Source: Variovorax sp. KBW07 (GTDB taxonomy: Bacteria; Pseudomonadota; Gammaproteobacteria; Burkholderiales; Burkholderiaceae_C). Taken from it: DNA of 64,000 bases. The translations under genes were made by a program, and so were the position numbers. The DNA is taken from the NCBI RefSeq assembly GCF_003852515.1, contig NZ_QAJK01000044.1, positions 33,777 to 97,776 of the forward strand, written 5' to 3'. Positions 8,036 to 14,871 of the stretch are shown here, piece by piece. Positions within the stretch are counted from its first letter, which is position 1; every line of letters starts with the position of its first letter. The notes beneath the pieces are model-generated. The model was not told where the DNA came from. It ran no database searches and saw only the letters and a list, made by a program, of their open reading frames with translations.

Positions 8036-8917
8036 TCAAATTCTATTAATTTCACGCTTCGAATTTGTCACATAGTGATTTTTCAGGAGAGAAGATCTAT
8101 AGAAGTCCTCATCAAGAAATCGGAGCAAATCCTTGAGTTCTTTTTTATCCAAAGGAAGATGTAGCACCTGTGCGCCTGTGCCGTCTGCCTGAAAATTCAA
8201 AGGAATGCGAAACTCTTTCGCAGCAGCAGACATATCGGTAGCGGTGACCTTTTCCAAAACCCTACTTTGCTGCACCATTGAAAACTTCCGACGAATCCAC
8301 CCATCAGACAGCGAAATTAATTGATCGATATCGGAAACATGTACCCCAGGGATTTTAGCAAAAGCCTGGATGTCTTCGTTTGTTGCTTCGATGTAATGGC
8401 TAGTAAGATCAAAAAATTGCCGGGTATTATGAAAGCTTAAAAAGCTAAGCTTCTGCTCATCCAAAATCGCGGAAAGCTTCCAATCTACTGTTAACCCAAT
8501 GCCGTCAATCTTTTTAAACACATTTCTTGAATGGAAAAGTGAAAATCCATCCGTGGACATTACTTTTCGCTTGTCAAAATTTTGAAGCAATACGGTGGTG
8601 ACTCCCCCTCTGCTTCGACCAACAAATAAAGCTGATATTTTCCCAAACACCTCTGGCGTTGGATCAATTATTGGTATCGCGAGCGGATTTTGAACCGCAC
8701 GACGTACACCATAGGCGTCATCAAATCGTGGGATAAAAAGAACTTCATCCGCGTCAGGCTTGTATTGCCCGTCAAATTCTATTTCCGACTTCCCCCTTCG
8801 AAACTCAATTTCTTGAAGTCCGAGATAAAGAGTCAATTCTTGCTGAACATTAAGATCCAAAGCAAACCTCATAATCCGAGGATCATGATCTTTCAGTAGA
8901 GCAAAAAGCGTAAACAT
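8036..8917 (-). CDS. kwaB: KwaB-like protein (DUF4868), Kiwa-type anti-phage system
   Basis: A 293-aa soluble protein resembling DUF4868. An N-terminal part contains IEFDGQYKPDADEVLFIPRFD (about residues 46-66). Towards the C-terminus are a FFDLTSHYIEA helix, a DGWIRRKFSMVQQSRVLEKV stretch with basic residues, and a last helix KKELKDLLRFLDEDFY. In Kiwa, KwaB is the cytoplasmic DNA-binding effector that works with membrane protein KwaA against incoming phage. The gene directly upstream is a four-helix membrane protein that overlaps it as TAATG, as expected for kwaA-kwaB. Low GC and a position beside attL mark it as prophage cargo. Family assignment is from memory of the motif pattern. Confidence 0.72.
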   Translation of the reverse strand: MFTLFALLKDHDPRIMRFALDLNVQQELTLYLGLQEIEFRRGKSEIEFDGQYKPDADEVLFIPRFDDAYGVRRAVQNPLAIPIIDPTPEVFGKISALFVGRSRGGVTTVLLQNFDKRKVMSTDGFSLFHSRNVFKKIDGIGLTVDWKLSAILDEQKLSFLSFHNTRQFFDLTSHYIEATNEDIQAFAKIPGVHVSDIDQLISLSDGWIRRKFSMVQQSRVLEKVTATDMSAAAKEFRIPLNFQADGTGAQVLHLPLDKKELKDLLRFLDEDFYRSSLLKNHYVTNSKREINRI

Positions 8918-9429
8918 TAACCGGCCTTCATCAGCATTGTTGAGGAAATTTGATGGACTTGCGTTAGTTGCGACACCGCATGAAGCTCTTGCTTCGATAT
9001 CACGGTGTAAACCACCCCAGCATCAGATTCGACTTTATAAAAATATACCGAAAACAAACGAAGCACAGGATGAGCAGGAATGCTGGGAATAAACCAAAGA
9101 ACAATCGCCAGCAAAATGATGCCAATCAAAATGCTATCAAAATCCAGCCCACTCATTCGAGCAATAAATGGAGAAATATAACTAACCAAAAAGGTAAGAA
9201 GCATGTGATCGTTTGGTTCGATCTTTTTTGCGCTAAAGCCAATTACTTCTGCCCTTACTGCAATCTCTCTGACTACTAGATAGGGAATAGCAATTCCGGC
9301 AAAACCTACCACTACAAGCTGCCAGATTTCAGTATGCCAACCGAACTGTAGGTATCGAACCGCCGCCAAGCTCAGCAAAACTGGTGAAAAGGCGGAAATA
9401 AAAAGCAGGGTCCTCAGGAATTTAGACAT
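8917..9429 (-). CDS. kwaA: KwaA-like four-helix membrane protein, Kiwa-type system
   Basis: A 170-aa inner-membrane protein starting at ATG 9429; the longer TTG start at 9450 is less likely. Four hydrophobic segments are visible: LLFISAFSPVLLSLAAV, IWQLVVVGFAGIAIPYLVV, a weaker third around LLTFLVSYISPF, and SILIGIILLAIVLWFIP. A cytosolic tail of about 45 residues follows (HPVLRLFSVYFYKVESDAGVVYTVIS). This fits KwaA, the membrane half of Kiwa. The stop codon overlaps the kwaB start. AT-rich composition contrasts with the flanking phage genes. Confidence 0.7.
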   Translation of the reverse strand: MSKFLRTLLFISAFSPVLLSLAAVRYLQFGWHTEIWQLVVVGFAGIAIPYLVVREIAVRAEVIGFSAKKIEPNDHMLLTFLVSYISPFIARMSGLDFDSILIGIILLAIVLWFIPSIPAHPVLRLFSVYFYKVESDAGVVYTVISKQELHAVSQLTQVHQISSTMLMKAG

Positions 9430-9554
9430 AGAAGGGTTCCAGAGTAACAAAATAAAACAGTAGATTACTAATGGTTCTCCCTGCTACAGCACTGAAATTA
9501 GATACAGGGGTCCTGTCCGTTTTCGGGGAGTGGATAGATGCAAACTGAAGCCGG

Positions 9555-9758
9555 TCAGGAGAAGGGGACGTTTCCTGGAGCTGTTATCGGCAATAACCAG
9601 TCCACCGCCGCCTCATCGGGTGGCATCGCTCTCAGGCGTTCGTCGCGCCGTAGATCGCGCGCGAGGTCCTCCAGCTCCAAGGGATCGATGGTGTGCCACT
9701 GCTGCTGTAATCGGTGCGCGCAGGCGGCGATCCAGAGGGTGGCGGGCATAGTGTCCAT
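9555..9758 (-). CDS. Small protein divergent from the SOS box
   Basis: A 67-aa protein (first ATG 9758; second at 9749). It is rich in Trp, Leu, Arg and Asp, with a pattern like LWIAACAHRLQQQW and LEDLARDLRRDERLRAM, and ends in WLLPI. I recall similar small proteins beside SOS genes in related bacteria but know no function. The LexA box at 9772-9787 lies 14 bp upstream of the start, so it is probably induced by DNA damage. Confidence 0.6.
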   Translation of the reverse strand: MDTMPATLWIAACAHRLQQQWHTIDPLELEDLARDLRRDERLRAMPPDEAAVDWLLPITAPGNVPFS

Positions 9759-9771
9759 GGGTCAAATAGTA

Positions 9772-9787
9772 CTGTATATTCATACAG
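9772..9787. promoter_or_regulatory. LexA-binding site (SOS box)
   Basis: A perfect CTGT-N8-ACAG palindrome with an AT-rich centre and flanking TA/TG, matching the LexA consensus of proteobacteria. It sits between the 67-aa minus-strand gene and the plus-strand gene that precedes SRAP. Confidence 0.88.
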
Positions 9788-10308
9788 TGTCAAACCTGAT
9801 TCTGTACGAGGTATTCCGCACCCGATTCGAAGGCGGCAAACTGCCCTCGGCAGAGGCAGTGAGACACACGCGCGCGGTCGGTGATCTGGTCTACATCGAG
9901 CGGGTTCCAGGGCCCAAGCCGGGGCGCGGTGTCTGGGCGGCCATGCTGCTGCGCGGCGACCGAGAGACTTACATCATTCCGGTACTGGACCGTGCCCATC
10001 TTCGCCAGATCGACGGCGGCATCCTCATCAGCGGCATTGAGGTCGTGCCGCGTGGTCGGGGCATGAAGAACATCCGTTCCGACAACTATCCGCAGACCTG
10101 GTGGTGCCGCCCTGTGGCAATTTCGAACAGCGGCTTCGAGCCCGACGACTTGCCCAGACCGTCGCCCGCTGAATCCCGCCGGCAAGCAATGGAATTCGAG
10201 CACTCGGCCGAAGCGGAGCGCATCGCGGAGGTGATCAACCGCCGCCCCATGCGCCGAGTGCCCTACGACCCGGCCACGGCCGCGGGCAACAGCCCGGGCT
10301 ATTTTTGA
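9787..10308 (+). CDS. Hypothetical SOS-associated protein upstream of SRAP
   Basis: A 173-aa protein from GTG 9787; ATG 9757 with a GGCGGG ribosome binding site is the alternative but would place the LexA box inside the gene. It has a compact beta-rich N-terminal part (SNLILYEVFRTRFEGGKLP, GDLVYIERVPG, YIIPVLDRAHLRQ), a Trp-rich loop PQTWWCRP, and a charged C-terminal helix. No family is recognised. It is followed at 21 bp by the SRAP gene, so the two probably form an SOS-induced operon. Confidence 0.6.
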   Translation: MSNLILYEVFRTRFEGGKLPSAEAVRHTRAVGDLVYIERVPGPKPGRGVWAAMLLRGDRETYIIPVLDRAHLRQIDGGILISGIEVVPRGRGMKNIRSDNYPQTWWCRPVAISNSGFEPDDLPRPSPAESRRQAMEFEHSAEAERIAEVINRRPMRRVPYDPATAAGNSPGYF

Positions 10309-10329
10309 AGCCCTGCCCGATCCTTCGCC

Positions 10330-11052
10330 ATGTGCAGCAACTACGAGACCGTCACCCGCGCTGACCGTCTGCTGTCGTTCTTCGGCGTGGTGCGCGAGGG
10401 CGACGAGAAGCCGCTCATCGCCTTCCCGCTCAACATGGCGCCGTTCATCCGGCTGGCCGAGGATGGTAGTGGGCACCGCCGAGTTGACGAGGGCGCCTTC
10501 GGGCTGGTGCCAGGCTTCGCGAAGGAGCTTGTCTACGGCAAGAGCAAATACAACGCGCGCTCCGAGACCGTCCATAGCAAGCCGAGCTACCGCAGCGCGT
10601 GGCGGATGGGCCAGCGGTGCGTAATTCCGGCCGAGGGCATCTATGAACCCTACTACGAGACGGAAGAGAGCACGCCTGTGCGCTGGCGCATCCAGCAGCC
10701 GGGCGAGGTGCCGATGGGAATCGCGGGCATCTGGGAAAAGTGGATCGGCCCTGATGGGCGCGAGGTCTTCAGTTTCTCCATGCTTACGGTGAACGCCGAA
10801 GGCCATCCGATGATGTCGCGGTTCCACAAGCCGAGCGACGAGAAGCGCATGGTGGTGATCCTTGACCCCGAGGAATACGACGAGTGGCTGTCGTGCCCTG
10901 TGCACGCGGCGCCGAAGTTTTTCAGGCAGTGGATGGGACAGCTGGACGCATACCCAGCACCGTTGGCACCGCGCCCAAAGAAGGAGAAGCCCCCGCGCGT
11001 GCCCAAGGCCCCCAAGCCGAAGCCGGACACCGGGCAGTTCGACCTCTTCTAG
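10330..11052 (+). CDS. SRAP family protein (YedK/HMCES-like)
   Basis: A 240-aa SOS response-associated peptidase domain protein. The key residues are all visible: Cys2 exposed as the N-terminal residue after Met removal (MCSNYE), NARSETV (about residues 77-83), the EGIYEP Glu, and the HPMMSRFH His. The family forms a covalent DNA-protein link with abasic sites in single-stranded DNA and so protects forks. The C-terminal 25 residues are a Lys/Pro-rich tail. It lies in a prophage under a LexA box, so it may help phage or host DNA replication after damage. Confidence 0.88.
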   Translation: MCSNYETVTRADRLLSFFGVVREGDEKPLIAFPLNMAPFIRLAEDGSGHRRVDEGAFGLVPGFAKELVYGKSKYNARSETVHSKPSYRSAWRMGQRCVIPAEGIYEPYYETEESTPVRWRIQQPGEVPMGIAGIWEKWIGPDGREVFSFSMLTVNAEGHPMMSRFHKPSDEKRMVVILDPEEYDEWLSCPVHAAPKFFRQWMGQLDAYPAPLAPRPKKEKPPRVPKAPKPKPDTGQFDLF

Positions 11053-11362
11053 ACCCGCAGCTACGAATGCGCAATGACGACCCGTCCCCGCATCTGCCTT
11101 GCCTGCCCTGACGTGATCCGCACCGATGCTGCGGATCACTTTCGGCTGCTCGTGGCCGCATGCGACGTCATGACCTTGCTCGCGTCTTATCACCGGGCGG
11201 TTTGCGACCGACGCACTGATCGAATAAAATCCACCTACCGTGTCCCAGACAGGTAGTGTTCGCCAGGTTGTGCAGAGTCAATGACGGTCGAAAGGCCGCC
11301 AAGTACGAGAGGTGGCAATCGGTCCCACCCCCTCCTGGAAGACCCATCAAAGCCCCGTTGCC
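11053..11362. other. Region between the SOS cassette and the late operon end
   Basis: 310 bp. A 60-codon ORF from ATG 11074 (starting MTTRPRICLACPD) could be coding but lacks a clear ribosome binding site. The rest shows only the late-operon terminator at its right edge. Confidence 0.4.
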
Positions 11363-11380
11363 TCAACGCTCCGGGGCTTT
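11349..11380. terminator. Terminator at the end of the phage late operon
   Basis: An 8-bp stem AAAGCCCC/GGGGCTTT with a 16-nt loop. It overlaps the last codons of the final late gene on the minus strand and has T-rich sequence on both sides, so it may act in both directions. Confidence 0.6.
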
Positions 11381-12238
11381 GTTGTTTCTGCCTCTGATGC
11401 CTTCGGGGATCACGCTGCGCAGTTCGTAGCCGTCGTCTACCTGCTTGAGCGGGACGCGCGCATCGTAGGGCCGGCCTGTCACCGGGTCGCGCATCCCAGA
11501 GTTCAACAGCGACGGGTTCTGCGCGCCCTTCGACACGTTCAGGTCTGGCCGCGCACGCGATGCCATTGCCTGCTCTGCATACTTCGCCACCTCGGCCGGT
11601 GTGAAGCCCTGGCCAGCCAAGCGGCGCTCGATCAGGTGCCGCAGAGCCTCATCGGTCATGAACACGTCGCGCGACGCCGCCTCACTCCCAAACAGCCTAT
11701 CGAGCCCCTTGCCCTGCCCTTCGGTCACATCGCCCAGGGGATAGCGGCCGCTGCCCTGCTCGGCCTCCAGATCCGCCTGCAGTCGCGCTTTGCCTTCGGG
11801 TTTCATGGGCCCGCCGCGCACCATCTTCGGCGAGCCGACCGCACCAGGATTCAGCAACCGAAGGAACGGCTCGGCTTCAAGGATCGGAAGCGCCTGCGCG
11901 AGCCGGTTCCCTGCGAACGGCGCGGTGAAGGTGGCCAGCCCTTCGGCCAGGTGGTTCCGATTCGGGGTCACCCATCCGCCATCCTGCAATTTTTGACCGA
12001 TCCACTCCGAGCCGCCCACCGGCCGCTCGATGGGCGTGGGCAATTCGCTCGCCGGCCACAGCCCAAGCCGCTCACCGAGCAGGCCACCGGTCATGATGCC
12101 CGCATTCACTACACCCGCCGATGCATCGACCGGGGCGCCGAGCAGCCCGGCGAACACACCGCGGTTCCCCACGTCGGCCAGCCCGCGAACGGTGCTGCGC
12201 TGAAAGTCATCATCTGCAAGCGCTTGAAGCAGTCCCAT
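11363..12238 (-). CDS. Phage protein of unknown function at the end of the late operon
   Basis: A 291-aa protein. Its start (ATG 12238) overlaps the Rz1 stop as TGATG. The N-terminal part has Gly/Ala-rich helices (GLADVGNRGVFAGLLGAP, GIMTGGLLGERLG), and the C-terminal part has the motif SLLNSGMRDPVTGRPYDARV. A segment with GLAEVGN in the 889-aa gene at 14813-17482 recalls its N-terminus. It may be an internal virion or ejection protein, but the family is not recognised. Confidence 0.6.
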   Translation of the reverse strand: MGLLQALADDDFQRSTVRGLADVGNRGVFAGLLGAPVDASAGVVNAGIMTGGLLGERLGLWPASELPTPIERPVGGSEWIGQKLQDGGWVTPNRNHLAEGLATFTAPFAGNRLAQALPILEAEPFLRLLNPGAVGSPKMVRGGPMKPEGKARLQADLEAEQGSGRYPLGDVTEGQGKGLDRLFGSEAASRDVFMTDEALRHLIERRLAGQGFTPAEVAKYAEQAMASRARPDLNVSKGAQNPSLLNSGMRDPVTGRPYDARVPLKQVDDGYELRSVIPEGIRGRNNKAPER

Positions 12239-12537
12239 CAGTTCTTCCTGTGTTCAATGTTCGGTTGCGTCGGCGTGCCGCTGGCAGATGGTGCCGGCGG
12301 CGTGGGCACCGTCAGCGAACTTTCCCAGCTCGACAAGAGCCGATCCACTCCCGCCGAGCAGGTTGGCGAGCAGATCGAGGGCGGCTTCGGCTGGCGGGCT
12401 TCCACCGGCAGCGCCGGCCTCTGCGCTGGCTGCACGGACGGCGGCGCGGAAGGCAGTGAGCTGCGCGAGCACCCGGCGCTCACGAGCCCCAGCCCGATCA
12501 GCATCAGCGCGGGCAGCCGCAATTTGTTGTTGGCCAT
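12238..12537 (-). CDS. Rz1-like outer-membrane spanin lipoprotein
   Basis: A 99-aa protein with a lipoprotein signal: MANNKLRLPALMLIGLGL followed by the lipobox VSAGC (Cys about residue 23). The mature part is Pro/Ser-rich with no globular domain, as in phage Rz1. Most of it lies inside the Rz gene in another frame, the classic nested spanin arrangement, and it runs 16 bp past the Rz stop. It should join Rz across the periplasm to fuse inner and outer membranes during lysis. Confidence 0.82.
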   Translation of the reverse strand: MANNKLRLPALMLIGLGLVSAGCSRSSLPSAPPSVQPAQRPALPVEARQPKPPSICSPTCSAGVDRLLSSWESSLTVPTPPAPSASGTPTQPNIEHRKN

Positions 12538-12775
12538 CTTGAATCACTCCATCGACGCGAGCGCGCCAGGTCTGTTCTTGGGTGCGCTGCGCGCGCTCGG
12601 CCAAGCGGCCGGACTCGGCCACAGTGCCGCGGTACTCAGCCAGCTCCTGCCGGGCCTTGGCCGCATCGGCGCGCGCACTGGCGCCGCGTGTGCGCTCGAC
12701 ACCTGCCGTCAGCAGTGCAGCGGCCAAGCCGAGGCACAGGGCCCAGAGCATCGGGGTGCGAAAGTCGGGCAGCAT
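12254..12775 (-). CDS. Rz-like inner-membrane spanin
   Basis: A 173-aa protein from ATG 12775. One N-terminal membrane segment (LWALCLGLAAALLTAGV) is followed by a long Ala/Arg/Glu coiled coil in the periplasm. The start overlaps the endolysin stop as TGATG, and Rz1 is nested in its 3' half. Its size and topology match i-spanins of lambda type. Confidence 0.82.
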   Translation of the reverse strand: MLPDFRTPMLWALCLGLAAALLTAGVERTRGASARADAAKARQELAEYRGTVAESGRLAERAQRTQEQTWRARVDGVIQDGQQQIAAARADADRAGARERRVLAQLTAFRAAVRAASAEAGAAGGSPPAEAALDLLANLLGGSGSALVELGKFADGAHAAGTICQRHADATEH

Positions 12776-13290
12776 CACCCCACCTCCGCCAGCGTCAGGC
12801 ACCAGTTCGCCTCGTACTGGCGCCGTTTCTGCAAGCCGCGCACGAACACGCCACCTGCGAAACTCCACACCGGCCGCCCATCCGGCCCGCGCGCGAGCGC
12901 CCGGCACGCGGCCTCGCGGTCACCGGTGCGCAGCAGCCGCGCGGCTCGCGACTCGCACGCGCCCTGCTTGCCGACGTTCACAGCGAAGAGCGTGAAGGCG
13001 TCGAAGCTGTTCTGGTCGAACTTATCGGCCGGGATGCAGGCCAGCACCGCGCGGCCGTATTCGGTGGCGGTCTGCTGGTCGATGGCGTCGCACTGGGCCT
13101 GCGTCAGCCGCTCGCCCACCGGCCGCGGCGGTTGCGTGCGCCCGCTGCAGTAGGTCGGCAGGCCGCCGGCGAGCTTGTCGGCATAGACGACCAGGCGCTG
13201 ATCTTCCCAGCGGTGCATGGCGCCCAGCAGCGCAGCACCACCCAGCACCAGCGGCGCTGCCACTTTGACCGCCAGCTGCGCGCGGCTCAC
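12775..13290 (-). CDS. Phage endolysin (GH24-type lysozyme, probable SAR endolysin)
   Basis: A 171-aa protein from GTG 13290. A weakly hydrophobic N-terminal segment (LAVKVAAPLVLGGAALLGAM) fits a signal-anchor-release sequence. A probable catalytic region follows: HRWEDQRLVVYADKLAGG with a Glu and an Asp, then TYCSGRT. The later part has NVGKQGACESRAARLL, resembling the N-V-G-xxA-x-S-T-L region of lysozymes. It cleaves peptidoglycan after holin action. It overlaps the holin gene by 4 bp. Confidence 0.82.
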   Translation of the reverse strand: MSRAQLAVKVAAPLVLGGAALLGAMHRWEDQRLVVYADKLAGGLPTYCSGRTQPPRPVGERLTQAQCDAIDQQTATEYGRAVLACIPADKFDQNSFDAFTLFAVNVGKQGACESRAARLLRTGDREAACRALARGPDGRPVWSFAGGVFVRGLQKRRQYEANWCLTLAEVG

Positions 13291-13520
13291 GACAAACCTC
13301 CCGGCTTGGTCAGGCCCTTGCGCTCCGCCCATTCCTTGATGCGCTGGCCCCATTCGGATTCCTCACGCCACCACTTGCGCACGAGGTACATGATCTGCAG
13401 CACCACCAGCACACCGGTCAGAAAGCCGGTCCAGCTGATGTCCGAGTACCAGGCGATACCTCCAGCGGGCGCGGTGCGCACCACGAGTTCGGTAGCGATG
13501 TCTTTGATTTCCTGCTTCAT
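13287..13520 (-). CDS. Putative holin
   Basis: A 77-aa protein with an N-terminal amphipathic part, one clear membrane helix (WTGFLTGVLVVLQIMYLVRKWW) and a charged C-terminal tail. It lies directly before the endolysin, overlapping it by 4 bp, the usual holin position. The holin or pinholin type cannot be told from the sequence. Confidence 0.75.
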   Translation of the reverse strand: MKQEIKDIATELVVRTAPAGGIAWYSDISWTGFLTGVLVVLQIMYLVRKWWREESEWGQRIKEWAERKGLTKPGGLS

Positions 13521-13867
13521 GCAATCCCCTTCTTCAGTTGCTCCATCAGGTTTTGTGCGGCTTCAAGGTGGGCACGCAGGGAGCGTTCGAGTAGCTCCTG
13601 TGTCACCGGCGGCGCGTCAGGTTCCGGCACCTGCACCGCTTCGGGCTCAGGCTCCGGCGGTGGCGGCGGTGGCAGCTGCCGGACCTCCCAGGCGTCCTTT
13701 TCCGGCACGTAGTGCGGAAGCTCCGTTCGGCTGTCCCAGCCGCTGGGCGGCGGCACCTTCGTTGCCCATGCGGGCACGATCACCATGCCGGGCCGCACCT
13801 GGCAGAAATCAACAGGGCTGTTCCCGACATAGGCCAGGGTCGCGGGGTCGTAGTGAAAGACGTACAT
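13517..13867 (-). CDS. Small phage protein between tail fibre and holin
   Basis: A 116-aa protein from ATG 13867. The first third (YVFHYDPATLAYVGNSPVDF) resembles the start of small proteins found after tail fibre genes. The middle has a run of seven prolines followed by a Pro/Glu-rich stretch, and the C-terminus is a helix. It may be a fibre-assembly or fibre-associated protein. It overlaps the holin start. Confidence 0.6.
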   Translation of the reverse strand: MYVFHYDPATLAYVGNSPVDFCQVRPGMVIVPAWATKVPPPSGWDSRTELPHYVPEKDAWEVRQLPPPPPPEPEPEAVQVPEPDAPPVTQELLERSLRAHLEAAQNLMEQLKKGIA

Positions 13868-13875
13868 GGCCGGCC

Positions 13876-14643
13876 TCAGAACTTGATGAACATCGGGTAT
13901 GCGAGGTTTCGGGGGTGGCCCTCCGTGCCTTGCGACTGGATCGAGATTCCTGACGCCGCGGGCAGCAACCCGGTCACGTTCAGAAATGCGCTGACACTGT
14001 GTGAATGGCTGCCTCCGGGGGCCGTGACAGTTCCGGTCGGCGCGTAGACGATGAAGCCGCCAGCAGTGGCGCCGGCCCCCGAGTTCGCCCAACCCGAATA
14101 GCCGTGCGTGTGGTCGGCAACAGTAGAGGTGGCCCCGCTATGAACGTGCCCGGGGTCGTTGTGGTTGTGCGTAGGGTCGGTGACTGCGTGAATGTGTGGC
14201 GCGTTGGCCTGATCCTGATAGGTGCCGACGACGCGGGCAGCGTCCAGGCCGCGCGACTCGTCGAGCCCCCGCACGAACACGCCGCGCGTGTCGGGAATGC
14301 GGAATGTCGTCAGGCCATCGCCGACCGAGAACCGCCCGGAGCTCGTGGCCGTCCAGTCGGCCTCCGACACCAGACCCTGCGCAGACGCATAGGCGAACAG
14401 CGCCGGGTAGGAGGCGCGAGGCAGCAGCGCGCCATTGCCCTTGATCCATCCGGGGGCGCTTGTTCCGCCGATGAAGGGCACGCACATGCCAACCGGGATG
14501 CCGCCGCCGTCGCGCAGCTGCGCAATGAAGGCGCCGTGATAGCGCAGCTGGTCGTCGAGCGTGGAAGGTGGATCGACCGACCCGTCTGGGCCGTTCAGCG
14601 CCTGATTCGTCGAGAGCGCGTTGATGTCGGTGATGACTGCCAT
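13876..14643 (-). CDS. Tail fibre/collar-like protein
   Basis: A 255-aa protein from ATG 14643. It has a phage tail-collar pattern: PVGMCVPFIGGTSAPGWIKG, then FRIPDTRGVFVRGLD, and a His-rich region with repeated HxH (APHIHAVTDPTHNHNDPGHVH, HTHGY, HSHSV) that binds metal ions in trimeric fibres. It ends in AYPMFIKF, a typical C-terminus for such fibres. It is probably a receptor-binding or distal fibre protein. Confidence 0.85.
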   Translation of the reverse strand: MAVITDINALSTNQALNGPDGSVDPPSTLDDQLRYHGAFIAQLRDGGGIPVGMCVPFIGGTSAPGWIKGNGALLPRASYPALFAYASAQGLVSEADWTATSSGRFSVGDGLTTFRIPDTRGVFVRGLDESRGLDAARVVGTYQDQANAPHIHAVTDPTHNHNDPGHVHSGATSTVADHTHGYSGWANSGAGATAGGFIVYAPTGTVTAPGGSHSHSVSAFLNVTGLLPAASGISIQSQGTEGHPRNLAYPMFIKF

Positions 14644-14662
14644 ATGGCCTCCAGAAACGAGA

Positions 14663-14682
14663 AAACCCGCCGAAGCGGGTTT
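14663..14682. terminator. Hairpin upstream of the fibre gene
   Basis: A stem AAACCCGC/GCGGGTTT with a 4-nt loop followed on the minus strand by a T-rich run. It lies between the 889-aa gene and the fibre gene and may reduce read-through in the late operon. Confidence 0.6.
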
Positions 14683-14718
14683 GAGGGAATGGAAAACAGG
14701 GGGTCTTAAAATGCGCCG

Positions 14719-14871
14719 ATGGAAGGCTTTAGCCCATACACCCAATACCTGATCTGGAAAGCGATCGGACTGTGTGTGCTCGTGGGTTTTGTGAGCTTCT
14801 TCTATCGGCTGATCACCGGCCGCTCAATAACACAGGCGCGGCGCGGTAAAGAAGAGGACCAAGACCGGTAG
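14719..14871 (+). CDS. Possible small membrane protein on the opposite strand
   Basis: A 50-aa ORF with one membrane segment (AIGLCVLVGFVSFFYRLI) and a charged tail. It lies in the only sizeable gap of the late operon, on the other strand, and overlaps the end of the 889-aa gene. The ribosome binding site is weak. A short accessory gene is possible, but chance cannot be excluded. Confidence 0.3.
   Translation: MEGFSPYTQYLIWKAIGLCVLVGFVSFFYRLITGRSITQARRGKEEDQDR

Noticed and set aside
11312-13153. 613-codon open frame on the plus strand across the lysis genes
   Set aside because: It is antisense to well-supported Rz, Rz1 and endolysin genes. Its composition is Arg/Ala/Gly/His-rich, as expected of a shadow frame in high-GC DNA.
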